Shown here one piece after another: positions 41,116 to 52,294 of a stretch of DNA of 64,000 bases (position 1 is the stretch's first letter; each line of letters begins with the position of its first letter). The notes under the pieces are model-generated. The model searched no databases. It had not been told where the DNA came from and was given only the letters and a program-made list of their open reading frames with translations. The stretch covers positions 186,001 to 250,000 of the forward strand of contig JAXBDG010000015.1 in the NCBI GenBank assembly GCA_036320915.1, written 5' to 3'. This DNA comes from Linnemannia elongata (lineage: Eukaryota > Mortierellomycota > Mortierellomycetes > Mortierellales > Mortierellaceae). Position numbers and translations under genes: made by a program.

Positions 41116-42485
41116 TTTTTGAGGTTGTATGTGTGTGAGAGAGTTAAAGAGAGGAGAAAGGAAACGGGAGAGAGTTCGGAAGAGGGTAAGGAAAGAATAG
41201 GTTGAGGGAAAGAGCGAATGGGGAGTGAATAGAAGAAGAGGACGGATGATTGAAAAGAGAACAAGAAGATAAATGAGAAACAAAGTGGTGCAAGTGAGGT
41301 GTGAGTAAGTTTCTGTTTGTGTCTGTATCTATATCTGTATCTGTGGATGGGATTCCAATTGCTTGGAGAAATGACCAAGAGATGATGATCCGTTAGGAGA
41401 TACTAGTACTGAGGTGGCTATAAACAAATATTCCTGTATTTTCTCTGATTTCGATCCTCTTTCCAGGCACCTACACACACTGTGTGCCCTGATCTTTGCT
41501 TTGACCTTTCTATGCCTGTGCTGCATGCCTACGTTCTCTAGGCGTACATGAATAGGAGTGATATTTTTTTGGGCTTTTCCTTCTTACCTTGGCTGTTATC
41601 CCCCTTCTCCCCTTCCCTGACTTTGTTATTTCTTCGCCTTCACTTCAGCTCCTCTTCGGTTCCACTTCAGATTTCACTTTCTTCTTCCTTTTCTTCGCTA
41701 CCACTTCTACTCCCCTTCTATACCATTTAACCCGTTTCCTTTCTCTCTCGTCTGCTTCCATGTTGTGAGCGTTGGCGCCATCATTCACGGCATAGTAGCA
41801 GTTAGGGAACGGATTGGTTGTGCTGCAATGAAGCAACGATCCGTGCAATTGTGGCCTGTTTTGCCGTTGCGATTTGATATTGCCGTTTGTTGTCCTTTAT
41901 AGTAGGGACAGAGATGACCTTTCCCGCGTCTCTTAAAGCATTTGGTGAGAGGAGGAGAAAAGCAGAAAGAAGAGGAAGAGGTGACCGTCTGTTTGGTATA
42001 GAGTGGATGAGAAGGTGGCTTTCAGAGTAGGCCATTGCCTTGTCGAGTTGGTGGTTTTGGATAGCCTCAATTTTGCAGATCAGAGGCATATGACCGCCAT
42101 CAGCTCCCAAGATCTCGCCGCCATGTCTGCTCTACAGCATCGTGGACATCATCCAGAAGCGCGCCCAGGGGCACTTGTTTGATAGTACGACATTTTTTAC
42201 GCTCGTGGTGCACAATATGGCTCTAGCACGCTGTTTTTTATACGGGCGGTGCACAACACGGCTCTAGCACACCATTTTTGACCTTGGTTTTTTTTTTTTT
42301 TTTTTTTTTTTTTTTGCACTGCAATTCTGTCAACTTCTAACAGCTAATGATGGGCAGAAGAAGAGAGAGGTGTACGCATATTCGAGTGATATGTTGTTTT
42401 GAAGAAGGGGGAATCGGTTACAAAGGTAGATAAAAGCCGTTTTTTTTAAATATCCTTAGGTGAGTTTTCCTCTTTTTCCTGCTGA
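41116..42485. other. Intergenic with short tandem motif
   Basis: Contains the upstream region of the secreted-protein gene and gene-free sequence. At 42190-42275 a ~45-bp motif occurs twice (ACGCTCGTGGTGCACAATAT with GGCTCTAGCACGC, then a near copy), resembling the tandem at 3375-3510. A T-run lies at 42291-42315. The last base before 42486 is the host T (minus sense) of the Helitron relic. Confidence 0.45.
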
Positions 42486-42495
42486 CTAGCAAGTG

Positions 42496-42514
42496 CCCGC
42501 GGCTACGCCGCGGG
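42496..42514 (-). other. Helitron 3' subterminal hairpin
   Basis: CCCGCGG, loop CGTAG, CCGCGGG: a perfect 7-bp stem, six bases before CTAG on the minus strand. This is the rolling-circle termination signal of Helitrons by position and shape. Confidence 0.85.
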
Positions 42515-42744
42515 AGCTGAACCGTTTTCTCAACTCCCAGGTTTTGGTGTTTACGTGCCAGAGGTGTTGCCAGCCTGGGGGTTTATCCTCATTCATTTTG
42601 TATGTGTTTTGATTACAAAGTGGAAAAAATTTATTCAAAAAAAAATGTGACCAATCAAAAAGGATATGAGGTATTGAAGTATGATTTTTGGGCCCTTCCA
42701 ACATTAAAATACATATATGATCGATTCTATGGTGTTTGCTACGA

Positions 42745-44527
42745 TTACATGACTCTCTTATTCACAACCTTTCTAGTGTACGTGCCTTCGAGCCCGAAGA
42801 TGCTGCCATCCATGATAAGAACCTTGATATTTCTTTCTTCTGTGCATCGAGAAAGTGAAACATAAAGCTGCCCGTGTGTGAATACAGGAGTAGGCAGATA
42901 GAGTCCGACATTTTCGAGGGTCTGCCCTTGGGACTTATTGATCGTCATGGCAAAGCCGGGCCTGACCGGGAACTGTCGTCTCTTGAATATGATCGGGGAT
43001 GTCTTATCAGCTGTAGTTAAAATTGACACTCGTGGGGTGAAGACCAAGTCGGTAGCAAAAGGTCCCGTCAGGATTGTTGCAATGATGCAGCGTGGCTTGA
43101 GGCAGCGGACGATCAACCGAGTTCCGTTGCAAAGTCCTTTTTCTTAGGTCCAAGTTTCGGAGGAGAATGGTTGGCATGCCTACTTTCAGCACCAGCTTGT
43201 AGGGAGGTAATCCACTGGGCTCCAAAGAGTTGACATACTCCGTAGGATAGTTGGCGACCCCGTTGGTATCTGAATCTGGAATCGAGTCTTGGCCAAGGTA
43301 CTCTGTTGCCTCGCCAGGAAATAATGTGGTCGCGAGGTCGTTCATATGATTGCCATCCTTGTTCAGTGTTGTCAAATAGCGGTGCGCTTGATGTCTTCAT
43401 GTGTAAAGTTGCCGTTGGAGGTATTGGGGTATATGGTGCGAATAAGTTGGATCTCGTGTTCGTTATTGTTATTGGGTCCATGTGGCGTAAAAAGGATATG
43501 GTCGGGAATCCTGATATTATAATCAGAGTCGTCAAAAGAAAATATCTGCTCCTTGCCCTCACCGACTTGTAGTAAAAAATCGACAATTGAAAAAGGGCTG
43601 GTCTCGTTCGCCTTGACTCGCATATTGCGAGTTAGCTTGAGTGTCTTGACCTTGGGCCAAATGGTGCTAGACATCTTTAGACACGCCCCTCGATCTGAGA
43701 CTGAGATCCATGAACAACCACCGGCAACACCTGTCGAAAGTCACCACCGAACACGACAATCTTTCCGCCGAAAGGAACCAAGGGCTGTTCCATAATATGT
43801 CAAACGATCCGGTCCACTGACTCAAAGACATGTCGACGCATCATCGGTGCCTCGTCCCGGATGATGAGGTCGGCCGCGTGGATAATGGATCCGACTTGTT
43901 GCTCGCGGGTAATATCGCAGGTCGAGTCTTTGAAAACTGGAATGGAGACCTTGAACACAGAGGGTTTGGCACGCCCACCATGAAGGATCGGAGCTGCTAT
44001 ACCGGACAATGTAAGGACAACAACGTTATTTATCATAACACCAATGGTTTGTTCAATCAGTGTGTTGTAGAGAAAGGATTTGCCGGTGCCGAAATGTATC
44101 GCAGAGGGTATTATTGACGGTGCGGGGAAGTTCAAAGCTGGTGGCACCCTTGACATTCAAAAGGAGAGTTCGGAGACAGAACCTCTCGCCATCCTTAGGG
44201 TGGACAATTTAGATTCGGGTAATCTTGGGGATGTGCTTTTTTTGCCCTTCTTCCACTTGTGGTTGTTTTGGTCGTAGGTGACACGATCATGAACTCAGCG
44301 TATGTAAAATTATGTGCGTCTCTATCCTCTTGGTTCAGTTTGGAGTAGACCCTCAGCTGACTTTTCGTTGTTATGGAGGGAAACACGAAGTAGATCCACG
44401 TATTTATTACAGGTGCGCTGTGCTGGCTTGGGAGATGGACCTGCATACGTTGCACAGCAGACGAATGGCCGTGTAAAGGATATCCGAGAATGTGCCACAT
44501 GCACACATGCTCAATGAGGCATCTCAT
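42745..44527 (-). pseudogene. Helitron Pif1-like helicase, broken
   Basis: Coding blocks sit in different frames. 44156-43800 has HFGTGKSFLYNTLI (Walker A region) and DLIIRDEAPMMRRHVFESVD (Walker B, DEAP). 43674-43372 has LKLTRNMRVKANE, then DFLLQVGEGKEQ. 43375-43007 continues EYLGQDSIPDSD, VNSLEPSGLPPYKLVLKVGM and PTILLRNLD. 43116-42745 has [20 protein letters not shown] and [14 protein letters not shown]. This is the SF1B Pif1/RecD-type helicase half of a RepHel protein. Frameshifts lie between the blocks and the segment before Walker A is corrupted (for example GTGKS lacks the preceding AGG). The upstream block 44527-44195 may be older, decayed element sequence. Confidence 0.85.
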
Positions 44528-44705
44528 ATCGCGAAATTAGCGAATCTCGTTGCATGGAGGTTCCTAATATAAAAACGACGGTAAGAAAAATGTAGAGAGT
44601 GAGAAAAGCAAGGAGTTGCAATGGTCAGACTTTAAGAGGAAAAAATGCCCAAAAGAAATACCTCCATACTTGCTTCATTTTTTTTTGGTCTGCATCGGTT
44701 GAGCC

Positions 44706-45478
44706 TTAACCAGTGGTGGCGGTGCTGAACCCTGTAGCGGTAGTTGCAGCGGAGTTAGATCTTGGTGTGGTGGCTGTGGCGGCGCTGGTGTTGGTGCTGA
44801 TGGATGCAGAATAAGACGATGAGGTTTGGCCAGTGGAGGCAAACAGAAGAAACTTCAATTTTTCGAGACCGGTCCTGGCTCTATCCGGTCCTTTTTAAAA
44901 ATGAAAAAAATGATGAAAATGTAAGTCCATTGATGCTTTGACTTTTGTGCTGCGAGACTATTTTTTCTTCTTTTGCTTTAATAAAAAAGAAAGAAAAAAA
45001 CGTAAGTACTAAAGGCATACCTATGGATGTACTTGTAAAATATTTCACCACAGGGAGCGAAGAACATATCTTGACATTGAGATGGGCACTGTACTTGATT
45101 GTCAGCCAAAGGTTAGTGGAAACATCAGGGTTGGATCAGTGACATTCATGATAGTTGCATTGTCGTTGCGTGCGTCGTCTGTGTTGCAGCGCCTGCGTTT
45201 CTTGAGGGTAGTGAGCCCTTTACCATGCGCTGCAGCCACCGGACCAAGAATCATCGGGAGGCTCAAAGAGGACTGTTGCCTGCGATAAGTAGGAAAAATA
45301 ACCTGGAGGTTAAGGATGACCAGAAATGAGTATATAAAAAGAACATAGCCGCATGCAGACACTGACATAGACTTACTTTGCGACAGCGACAGCGGTAGAA
45401 CTGGTACGGGTAGAAACAGACGTGGATGGTTTGCCCATTTGAAGAAGATAAAGCTTGAGACTGTCGAAGATGTGTCAA
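44706..45478 (-). pseudogene. Possible Ser/Thr/Ala-rich exons, unrecognised
   Basis: Two exon-like blocks on the minus strand read in similar ways. Near 45450-45375 the frame gives LKLYLLQMGKPSTSVSTRTS up to VAVAK and a GTAAGT donor; this joins in phase to QQSSLSLPMILGPVAAAHGK near 45284. Near 44870-44706 the frame reads ARTGLEKLKFLLFASTGQTS, then a Ser/Thr/Ala-rich tail and a stop at 44706. The likeness of LKLYLLQMGK and LKFLLFASTGQ suggests a duplicated exon. I cannot trace a start codon or a continuous product, so this may be a decayed gene or part of one. Confidence 0.3.
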
Positions 45479-45884
45479 AATGTAACCAAAGGGTAAGAGA
45501 AATTGGAACTGATACTGGTAGTATGTAAAACAGCTGGGGAAGAGAAAATGGTGAGAGAGAAGCTGAAGTGCCTTTATTGGTCCTTATACGGATATATACA
45601 TGAAGACTAAGAGCTGCCCTTTGTAAAGAATGATGAGCGAAGCTGAGATGCAACATACTGTAAAATAATTGTGAGACGCTTTTCTAAAGAATCAACTCAA
45701 CCTTTACACTCTCCTTAGGCCAACACATACCGTTACTCTGCTGTTCATTGATCTTGTTCAGTAGAATAGTGTCTAGGGTCTTCTTCTTGTTCTTCCTTGT
45801 GGTTTAAGTGCTCACGTCTTCACGTTTGTCGATGCCAATCTACGTCCTCGTTGCCGTTCATGCCGTGCTGTCCTCTGCGTGTGT

Positions 45885-46010
45885 GATGCCATGCTGCATT
45901 CTCATGTCTGTCCATGCCACGCTGTTCCCTCATGTCTGTCCTTGCCATGCTGTTCCCTCATGTCTGTCCTTGCCATGCTGCTTCCTCATGTCTGTCCATG
46001 CCATGCTGAT
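45885..46010. repeat. ~33-bp minisatellite, about 4 units
   Basis: TCATGTCTGTCCTTGCCATG and near copies recur with a period of about 33 bp, with CTGTTCCC or CTGCTTCC between them. Cys/His-rich frames over it are by-products of the repeat. Confidence 0.7.
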
Positions 46011-46372
46011 GCTGGTGGATATTTGTTGTTGTTGCGCGTTGCGCTGCATCCTCGTGCGTGTGCGATGCCATGCTGCTTCCTCTGATAGGATGCCATACTG
46101 CTTTCTCTGTTGATGTTGATGGATGTTTGTTGTTGTAATCGTAAAGGGCGTGAATAAAAAAAAGTAGTTGAGGGTTAAAAAAAAAAAAGGACCTTATTCA
46201 TAACATGATATCAAGAATGGACACCTCGTCGTTGTGCAATTATGCAATTTTGGGCGGGAAGAAACTATGCAATTATAGAAAATTGATGCAAATCATGTGA
46301 TATCATCAAACCTCTGTAGAAAATTTTATGTAAATCAGGTGATATCTGACACTCCACATTTAGTATATGAGA
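46011..46372. other. Left flank of the Helitron array
   Basis: No gene. The last ~35 bp (GTGATATCTGACACTCCACA, then TTTAGTATATGAGA) resemble the 5' end of the array's own Helitrons (GTGATATAGAAAATCCTTAT, then TTTAATATAGTAGAGA). This may be the eroded 5' tip of a further tandem copy. Confidence 0.4.
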
Positions 46373-48119
46373 CTAGAAAGGGTGCCCGTGGGCGATGCCA
46401 CGGGTGCTGGTGCTGGTGCTGGTGCCGTGGTGGGAGTGGGCTGGGGTTCTTGGAGGCTCTTGGTCTTTTTTTTTTGGGTTCTCTGGGACTCTGGGATGTC
46501 GTGTTATGCGTGTGAGGGGTGTGAGGGTGATCCAAGTTGAAATTGATTTAATGTGACTGTTTTGTGTTGTTGTACGGTCCGACTGGGGCTTGCTTTTTCG
46601 GTGTTCGTAAAAAGAAAAGGAAAAGGAAAAAGAAAAGGAAAAAGAAAAAGAAGAAGGGGGAAAGAAAAAAAAAAGAAAAAAAAGAAAAAAGAAATATCTT
46701 CCGTGTCCAGAGTTGCGCGTTGTGTGTCCGGCCACATTCGCTTCGGGGGTACTCTTCGGGGGTCCTCTTCGGGGGTCCTCTTCGGGGGTCCTCTTCGAGT
46801 GCCCATGCCTGTCTGACATCATGCCCTTCGGGTGTCTGTGCTGTCAACACTGCAGTCCCGCTAGCTGAGGGGAGGGAAGGGGAGAAGAGGGAGGGGGAGA
46901 AGAGAGGAGAAGGTCTGCTGCTGTTTTCATTTCGATGCTCTCTCTTATGATCTTCACCGTCTTGACTTTTTCAACGACAGGCCCGTATGCTTTTGGCTGT
47001 TCTTAAGCACATACCAGCCCCCGCTGTGTGTCTCCAGTCTTGATTGCCTCTCTTGTGCTTCAACATTTTCGGGGGTGTGCCTGAGCGCGCGCCTGAGCAT
47101 GAAAGTTGGCCAGTGGAGTAAGGAGATATCTGGAGTGCAGGAAAGGAAAGGATAAAGACGCAACACATAGTATGATCATCAATCGAAAAAAAAGAGATCA
47201 GCAGGGGAAAGAAGTGCTTGCTTAAAAGTTCACGCAAGATTGCTTTGACGATTATGCTCGCTGTGCGCTCCCTCCCTTCTGCCGCATGCGGCGGCAGGGA
47301 AGGGAACACATAGCCCGGGCGTTGTTCTTACAATATAGCCATAGATCCTCTGATTCGGGCTACGCCCTCATCTTTTTCCGTCAGTGCGCTGTGCTCACAG
47401 AATACTGGCGCCAAAGGTCATATAGCTCGGGCTTCGCACTCACAAAATACCGGCGCTTTGGGCAAGATAGTTCCCTGGTTCGGGTTACACCCTCACAAAA
47501 TACTGGCACTCTGGCCGTGATTGTTCCTTTAGTTCGAGCTACGCCCTCACACCCTCTTCTTCCGTGCGCTTCCAGCAGGATACCCTTGCTGGTTGTGCTT
47601 TGGGCAAGATAGTTCCCCTGGTTCGGGCTACGCCCTCACAAAATTCTGGCACTTTGGCCGTGATTGTTCCTTTAGTTCGGGCTACGCCCTCACACCCTCT
47701 TCTTCCGTGCTCTTCGCGCAAGGGGGCCCATAGCTTGGGTTCCGCCCTCACAAAATACCGGTGCTTTGAGCAAAATAACCCCCCAAGTTCGGGCTACGCC
47801 CTCACATCTTCTTCTTCCGTGCTCTTCGCGCAAGGGGAGCCATAGCTCGGGCTCCGCCCTCACAAAGTACTGGCGCTTCGCGCAAAATACCACCGCGCTC
47901 CGCGCAAGATAGCCCCCCTAGTTCGGGCTACGCCCTCACACCCTCTTCTTCCGGGCTCTTCGCGCAAGGGGAGCCATAGCTCGGGCTCCGCCCTCACAAA
48001 GTACTGGCGCTCCGCGCAAGATACTGGTTCGGGCTCCGCCCTCACAATTTTCTTCTCTTTCGTTCGGGCTCCGCCCTCACGTGATATAGAAAATCCTTAT
48101 TTTTTTAATATAGTAGAGA
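46373..48119 (-). mobile_element. Helitron array unit 1 (1747 bp)
   Basis: The unit at the 3' edge (minus sense). Its hairpin and CTAG are intact, with a short polypurine tract and a different spacer near the 5' end (GATATAGAAAATCCTTATTT instead of GATTTAGCAAAAAAACAC). It is the shortest copy. Confidence 0.85.
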
Positions 48120-50274
48120 CTAGAAAGGGTGCCCGTGGGCGATGCCACGGGTGCTGGTGCTGGTGCCGTGGTGGGAGTGGGGTGGGGTTCTTGGAGGCTC
48201 TTGGCCTTTTTTTTTTGGGTTCTCTGGGACTCTGGGATGTCGTGTTATGCTTGTGAGGGTGTGAGGATGACCCAAGTTGAAATTGATTTAATGTGACTGT
48301 TTTGTGTTGTTGTAAGGTCCGACTGGGGCTTGCTTTTTCGGTGTTCGTAAAAAGAAAAGGAAAAGGAAAAAGAAAAGGAAAAGGAAAAAGAAAAGGAAAA
48401 AGAAAAAGAAGAAGGGGGAAAGAAAAGGAAAAGGAAAAAGAAAAGGAAAAAGAAAAGGAAAAGGAAAAAGAAAAGGAAAAAGAAAAAGAAGAAGGGGGAA
48501 AGAAAAGGAAAAGGAAAAAGAAAAGGAAAAAGAAAAAGAAGAAGGGGGAAAGAAAAAAAAAAGAAAAAAAAGAAAAAAGAAATATCTTCCGTGTCCAGAG
48601 TTGCGCGTTGTGTGTCCGGCCACATTCGCTTCGGGGGTACTCTTCGGGGGTGCTCTTCGAGTGCCCATGCCTGTCTGACATCATGCCCTTCGGGTGTCTG
48701 TGCTGTCAACACTGCAGTCCCGTTAGCTGAGGGGAGGGAAGGGGAGAAGAGGGAGGGGGAGAAGAGAGGAGAACGTCTGCTGCTGTTTTCATTTCGATGC
48801 TCTCTCTTATGATCTTCACCGTCTTGATTTTTTCAACCACAGGCCCGTCTGCTCTTGGCTGTTCTTAAGCACATACCAGCCCCCACTGTGTGTCTCCAGT
48901 CTTGATTGCCTCTCTTGTGCTTCAACATTTTCGGGGGTGTGCCTGAGCGCGCGCCTGAGCATGAAAGTTGGCCAGTGGAGTAAGGAGATATCTGGAGTGA
49001 AGGAAAGGAAAAGGATAAAGACGCAACACATAGTGTGATCATCAATCAAAAAAAAAGAGATCAGCAGGGGAAAGAAGTGCTTGCTTAAAAGTTCACGCAA
49101 GATTGCTTTGACGATTATGCTCGCTGTGCGCTCCCTCCCTTCTGCCGCATGCGGCGGCAGGGAAGGGAACACATAGCCCGGGCGTTGTTCTTACAATATA
49201 GCCATAGATCCTCTGATTCGGGCTACGCCCTCATCTTTTTCCGTCAGTGCGCTGTGCTCACAGAATACTGGCGCCAAAGGTCATATAGCTCGGGCTTCGC
49301 CCTCACAAAATACCGGCGCTTTGGGCAAGATAGTTCCCTGGTTCGGGCTACACCCTCACAAAATACTGGCACTCTGGCCGTGATTGCTCCTTTAGTTCGG
49401 GCTACGCCCTCACACCCTCTTCTTCCGTGCGCTTCCAGCAGGATACCCTTGCTGGTTGTGCTTTGGGCAAGATAGTTCCCCTGGTTCGGGCTACGCCCTC
49501 ACAAAATTCTGGCACTTTGGCCGTGATTGTTCCTTTAGTTCGGGCTACGCCCTCACACCCTCGTCTTCCGTGCTCTTCGCGCGAGGGGGCCCATAGCTCG
49601 GGTTCCGCCCTCACAAAATACCGGTGCTTTGAGCAAAATAACCCCCTTAGTTTGGGCTACGCCCTCACATCTTCTTCTTCCGTGCTCTTCGCGCAAAATA
49701 CCACCGCGCTCCGCGCAAGATAGCCCCCCTGGTTCGGGCTACGCCCTCACACCCTCGTCTTCCGTGCTCTTCGCGCGAGGGGGCCCATAGCTCGGGTTCC
49801 GCCCTCACAAAATACCGGTGCTTTGAGCAAAATAACCCCCTTAGTTCGGGCTACGCCCTCACATCTTCTTCTTCCGTGCTCTTCGCGCAAAATACCACCG
49901 CGCTCCGCGCAAGATAGCCCCCCTGGTTCGGGCTACGCCCTCACACCTTCCTCTTCCGTGCACTTCGCGCAAGGGGGGTCATAGCTCGGGCTCCGCCCTC
50001 ACAAAGTACTGGCGCTTCGCGCAAAATACCACCGCGCTCCGCGCAAGATAGCCCCCTGGTTCGGGCTACGCCCTCACACATTCTTCTTCCGTTCACTTCG
50101 CGCAAGGGGAGCCATAGCTCGGGCTCCGCCCTCACAAAGTACTGGCGCTTCGCGCAGGCGCGCTTCGCGCAAGATACTGGTTCGGGCTCCGCCCTCACAA
50201 TTTTCTTTTTCTTTCGTTCGGGCTCCGCCCTCACGTGATTTACAAAAAACACTATTTTTTTAGTATAGTAGAGA
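48120..50274 (-). mobile_element. Helitron array unit 2 (2155 bp)
   Basis: The longest copy. The polypurine tract is expanded to three blocks separated by GAAGAAGGGGGAAAG. The palindromic tract has an extra duplicated stretch around 49700-49940. Confidence 0.85.
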
Positions 50275-52294
50275 CTAGAAAGGGTGCCCGTGGGCGATGC
50301 CACGGGTGCTGGTGCTGGCGCCGTGGTGGGAGTGGGGTGGGGTTCTTGGAGGCTCTTGGGCTTTTTTTTTTTGGGTTCTCTGGGACTCTGGGATGTCGTG
50401 TTATGCGTGTGAGGGTGTGAGGATGACCCAAGTTGAAATTGATTTAATGTGACTGTTTTGTGTTGTTGTAAGGTCCGACTGGGGCTTGCTTGTTCGGTGT
50501 TCGTAAAAAGAAAAGGAAAAAGAAAAAGAAAGGAAAGAGAAAAGGAAAGAGAAAAAGAAGAAAAGAAAAAAAGAAAAGGAAAATGGGGGAGGCGGAAAAA
50601 AAAAAAAAGAAATATCTTCCGTGTCCAGACGTGCGCGTTGTGTGTCCGGCCACCTTCGCTTCGGGGGTGCTCTTCGGGGGTCCTCTTCGGGGTGCTCTTC
50701 GAGTGCTCGTGCCTGTCTGACATCGTGCCCTCTCTTGGTGTCAAGACTCCAGTCCCGTTAGCTGAGGGGAGGGAAGGGGAGGGAAGGGGAGGGAAGGGGA
50801 GAAGAGAGGAGAACGTCTGCTGCTGTTTTCATTTCGATGCTCTCTCTTATGATCTTCACCGTCTTGATTTTTTCAACCACAGGCCCGTATGCTCTTGGCT
50901 GTTCTTAAGCACATACCAGCCCCCGCTGTGTGTCTCCAGTCTTGATTGCCTCTCTTGTGCTTCAACATTTTCGGGGGTGTGCCTGAGCGCGCGCCTGAGC
51001 ATGAAAGTTGGCCAGTGGAGTAAGGAGATATCTGGAGTGAAGGAAAGGAAAAGGATAAAGACGCAACACATAGTATGATCATCAATCAAAAAAAAAGAGA
51101 TCAGCAGGGGAAAGAAGTGCTTGCTTAAAAGTTCACGCAAGATTGCTTTGACGATTGTGCTCGCTGTGCGCTCCCTCCCTTCTGCCGCATGCGGCGGCAG
51201 GGAAGGGAACACATAGCCCGGGCGTTGTTCTTACAATATAGCCATAGATCCTCTGATTCGGGCTACGCCCTCATCCTCTTCCGTGAGCGCGCTGTGCTCA
51301 TAGCATACAGGCGCTTCGCGCAAGTTAGTGCATCTGGTTCGGGCTATGCCCTCACACCTTCTTCTTCCCCGCGCGCTTCGCGCAAGATGACCTTGATGGT
51401 CGCGCTAAAGCACTCCATCCATTTTGCCGCAGCCGGCGCCAAGGTTCACACAGCTCGGGCTACGCCCTCACAAAATACTGGCACTTTGGCCTTGACTGTT
51501 CCTTTAGTTCGGGCTACGCCCTCACATCCTCTTCTTCCGTGCAATTTGCGCAAGATACTGGTTCGGGCTTCGCCCTCACAAAATATGGGCGTTTTGGGCA
51601 AGATAGTCCCCCTGGTTCAGGCTACGCCCTCACAAAATACTGGCACTTCGGCCGTGATTGTTCCTTTAGTTCGGGCTACGCCCTCACACCCTCTTCTTCC
51701 GTGCGCTTCCAGCAGGATACCCTTGCTGGTTGTGCTTTGGGCAAGATAGTTCCCCTGGTTCGGGCTACGCCCTCACAAAATTCTGGCACTTTGGCCGTGA
51801 TTGTTCCTTTAGTTCGGGCTACGCCCTCACACCCTCTTCTTCCGTGCTCTTCGCGCAAGGGGGCCCATAGCTCGGGTTCCGCCCTCACAAAATACCGGTG
51901 CTTTGAGCAAAATAACCCCCCAAGTTCGGGCTACGCCCTCACATATTCTTCTTCCGTGCTCTTCGCGCAAGGGGCGCCATAGCTCGGGCTCCGCCCTCAC
52001 AAAGTACTGGCGCTTCGCGCAAAATACCACCGCGCTCCGCGCAAGATAGCCCCCCTAGTTCGGGCTACGCCCTCACACCCTCTTCTTCCGGGCTCTTCGC
52101 GCAAGGGGAGCCATAGCTCGGGCTCCGCCCTCACAAAGTACTGGCGCTCCGCGCAAAATACTGGCGCTTCGCGCAGGCGCGCTCCGCGCAAGATACTGGT
52201 TCGGGCTCCGCCCTCACAATTTTCTTTTCTTTCGTTCGGGCTCCGCCCTCACGTGATTTAGCAAAAAAACACTATTTTTTTAGTATAGTAGAGA
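50275..52294 (-). mobile_element. Helitron array unit 3 (2020 bp)
   Basis: Close to units 4-6 but with a different, shorter polypurine tract (50505-50605) and minor differences in the palindromic tract. Confidence 0.85.

Larger units (their letters stand above)
42486..44527 (-). mobile_element. Decayed Helitron with helicase remains and an intact 3' terminus
   Basis: On the minus strand the element ends with a 7-bp hairpin, then CACTTG and CTAG (42486-42489), followed by host T, as Helitrons require. Helicase coding remains lie upstream. I find no 5' TCTCTACTA end and no Rep (HUH) endonuclease, so it is 5'-truncated. The 5' limit given is only that of the last recognisable coding. Confidence 0.75.

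Noticed and set aside
45102..45656. 184-aa minus-strand open frame as a single gene
   Set aside because: It mixes intron-like sequence with the exon QQSSLSLPMILG; a GTAAGT donor interrupts it, so it is not one continuous protein.
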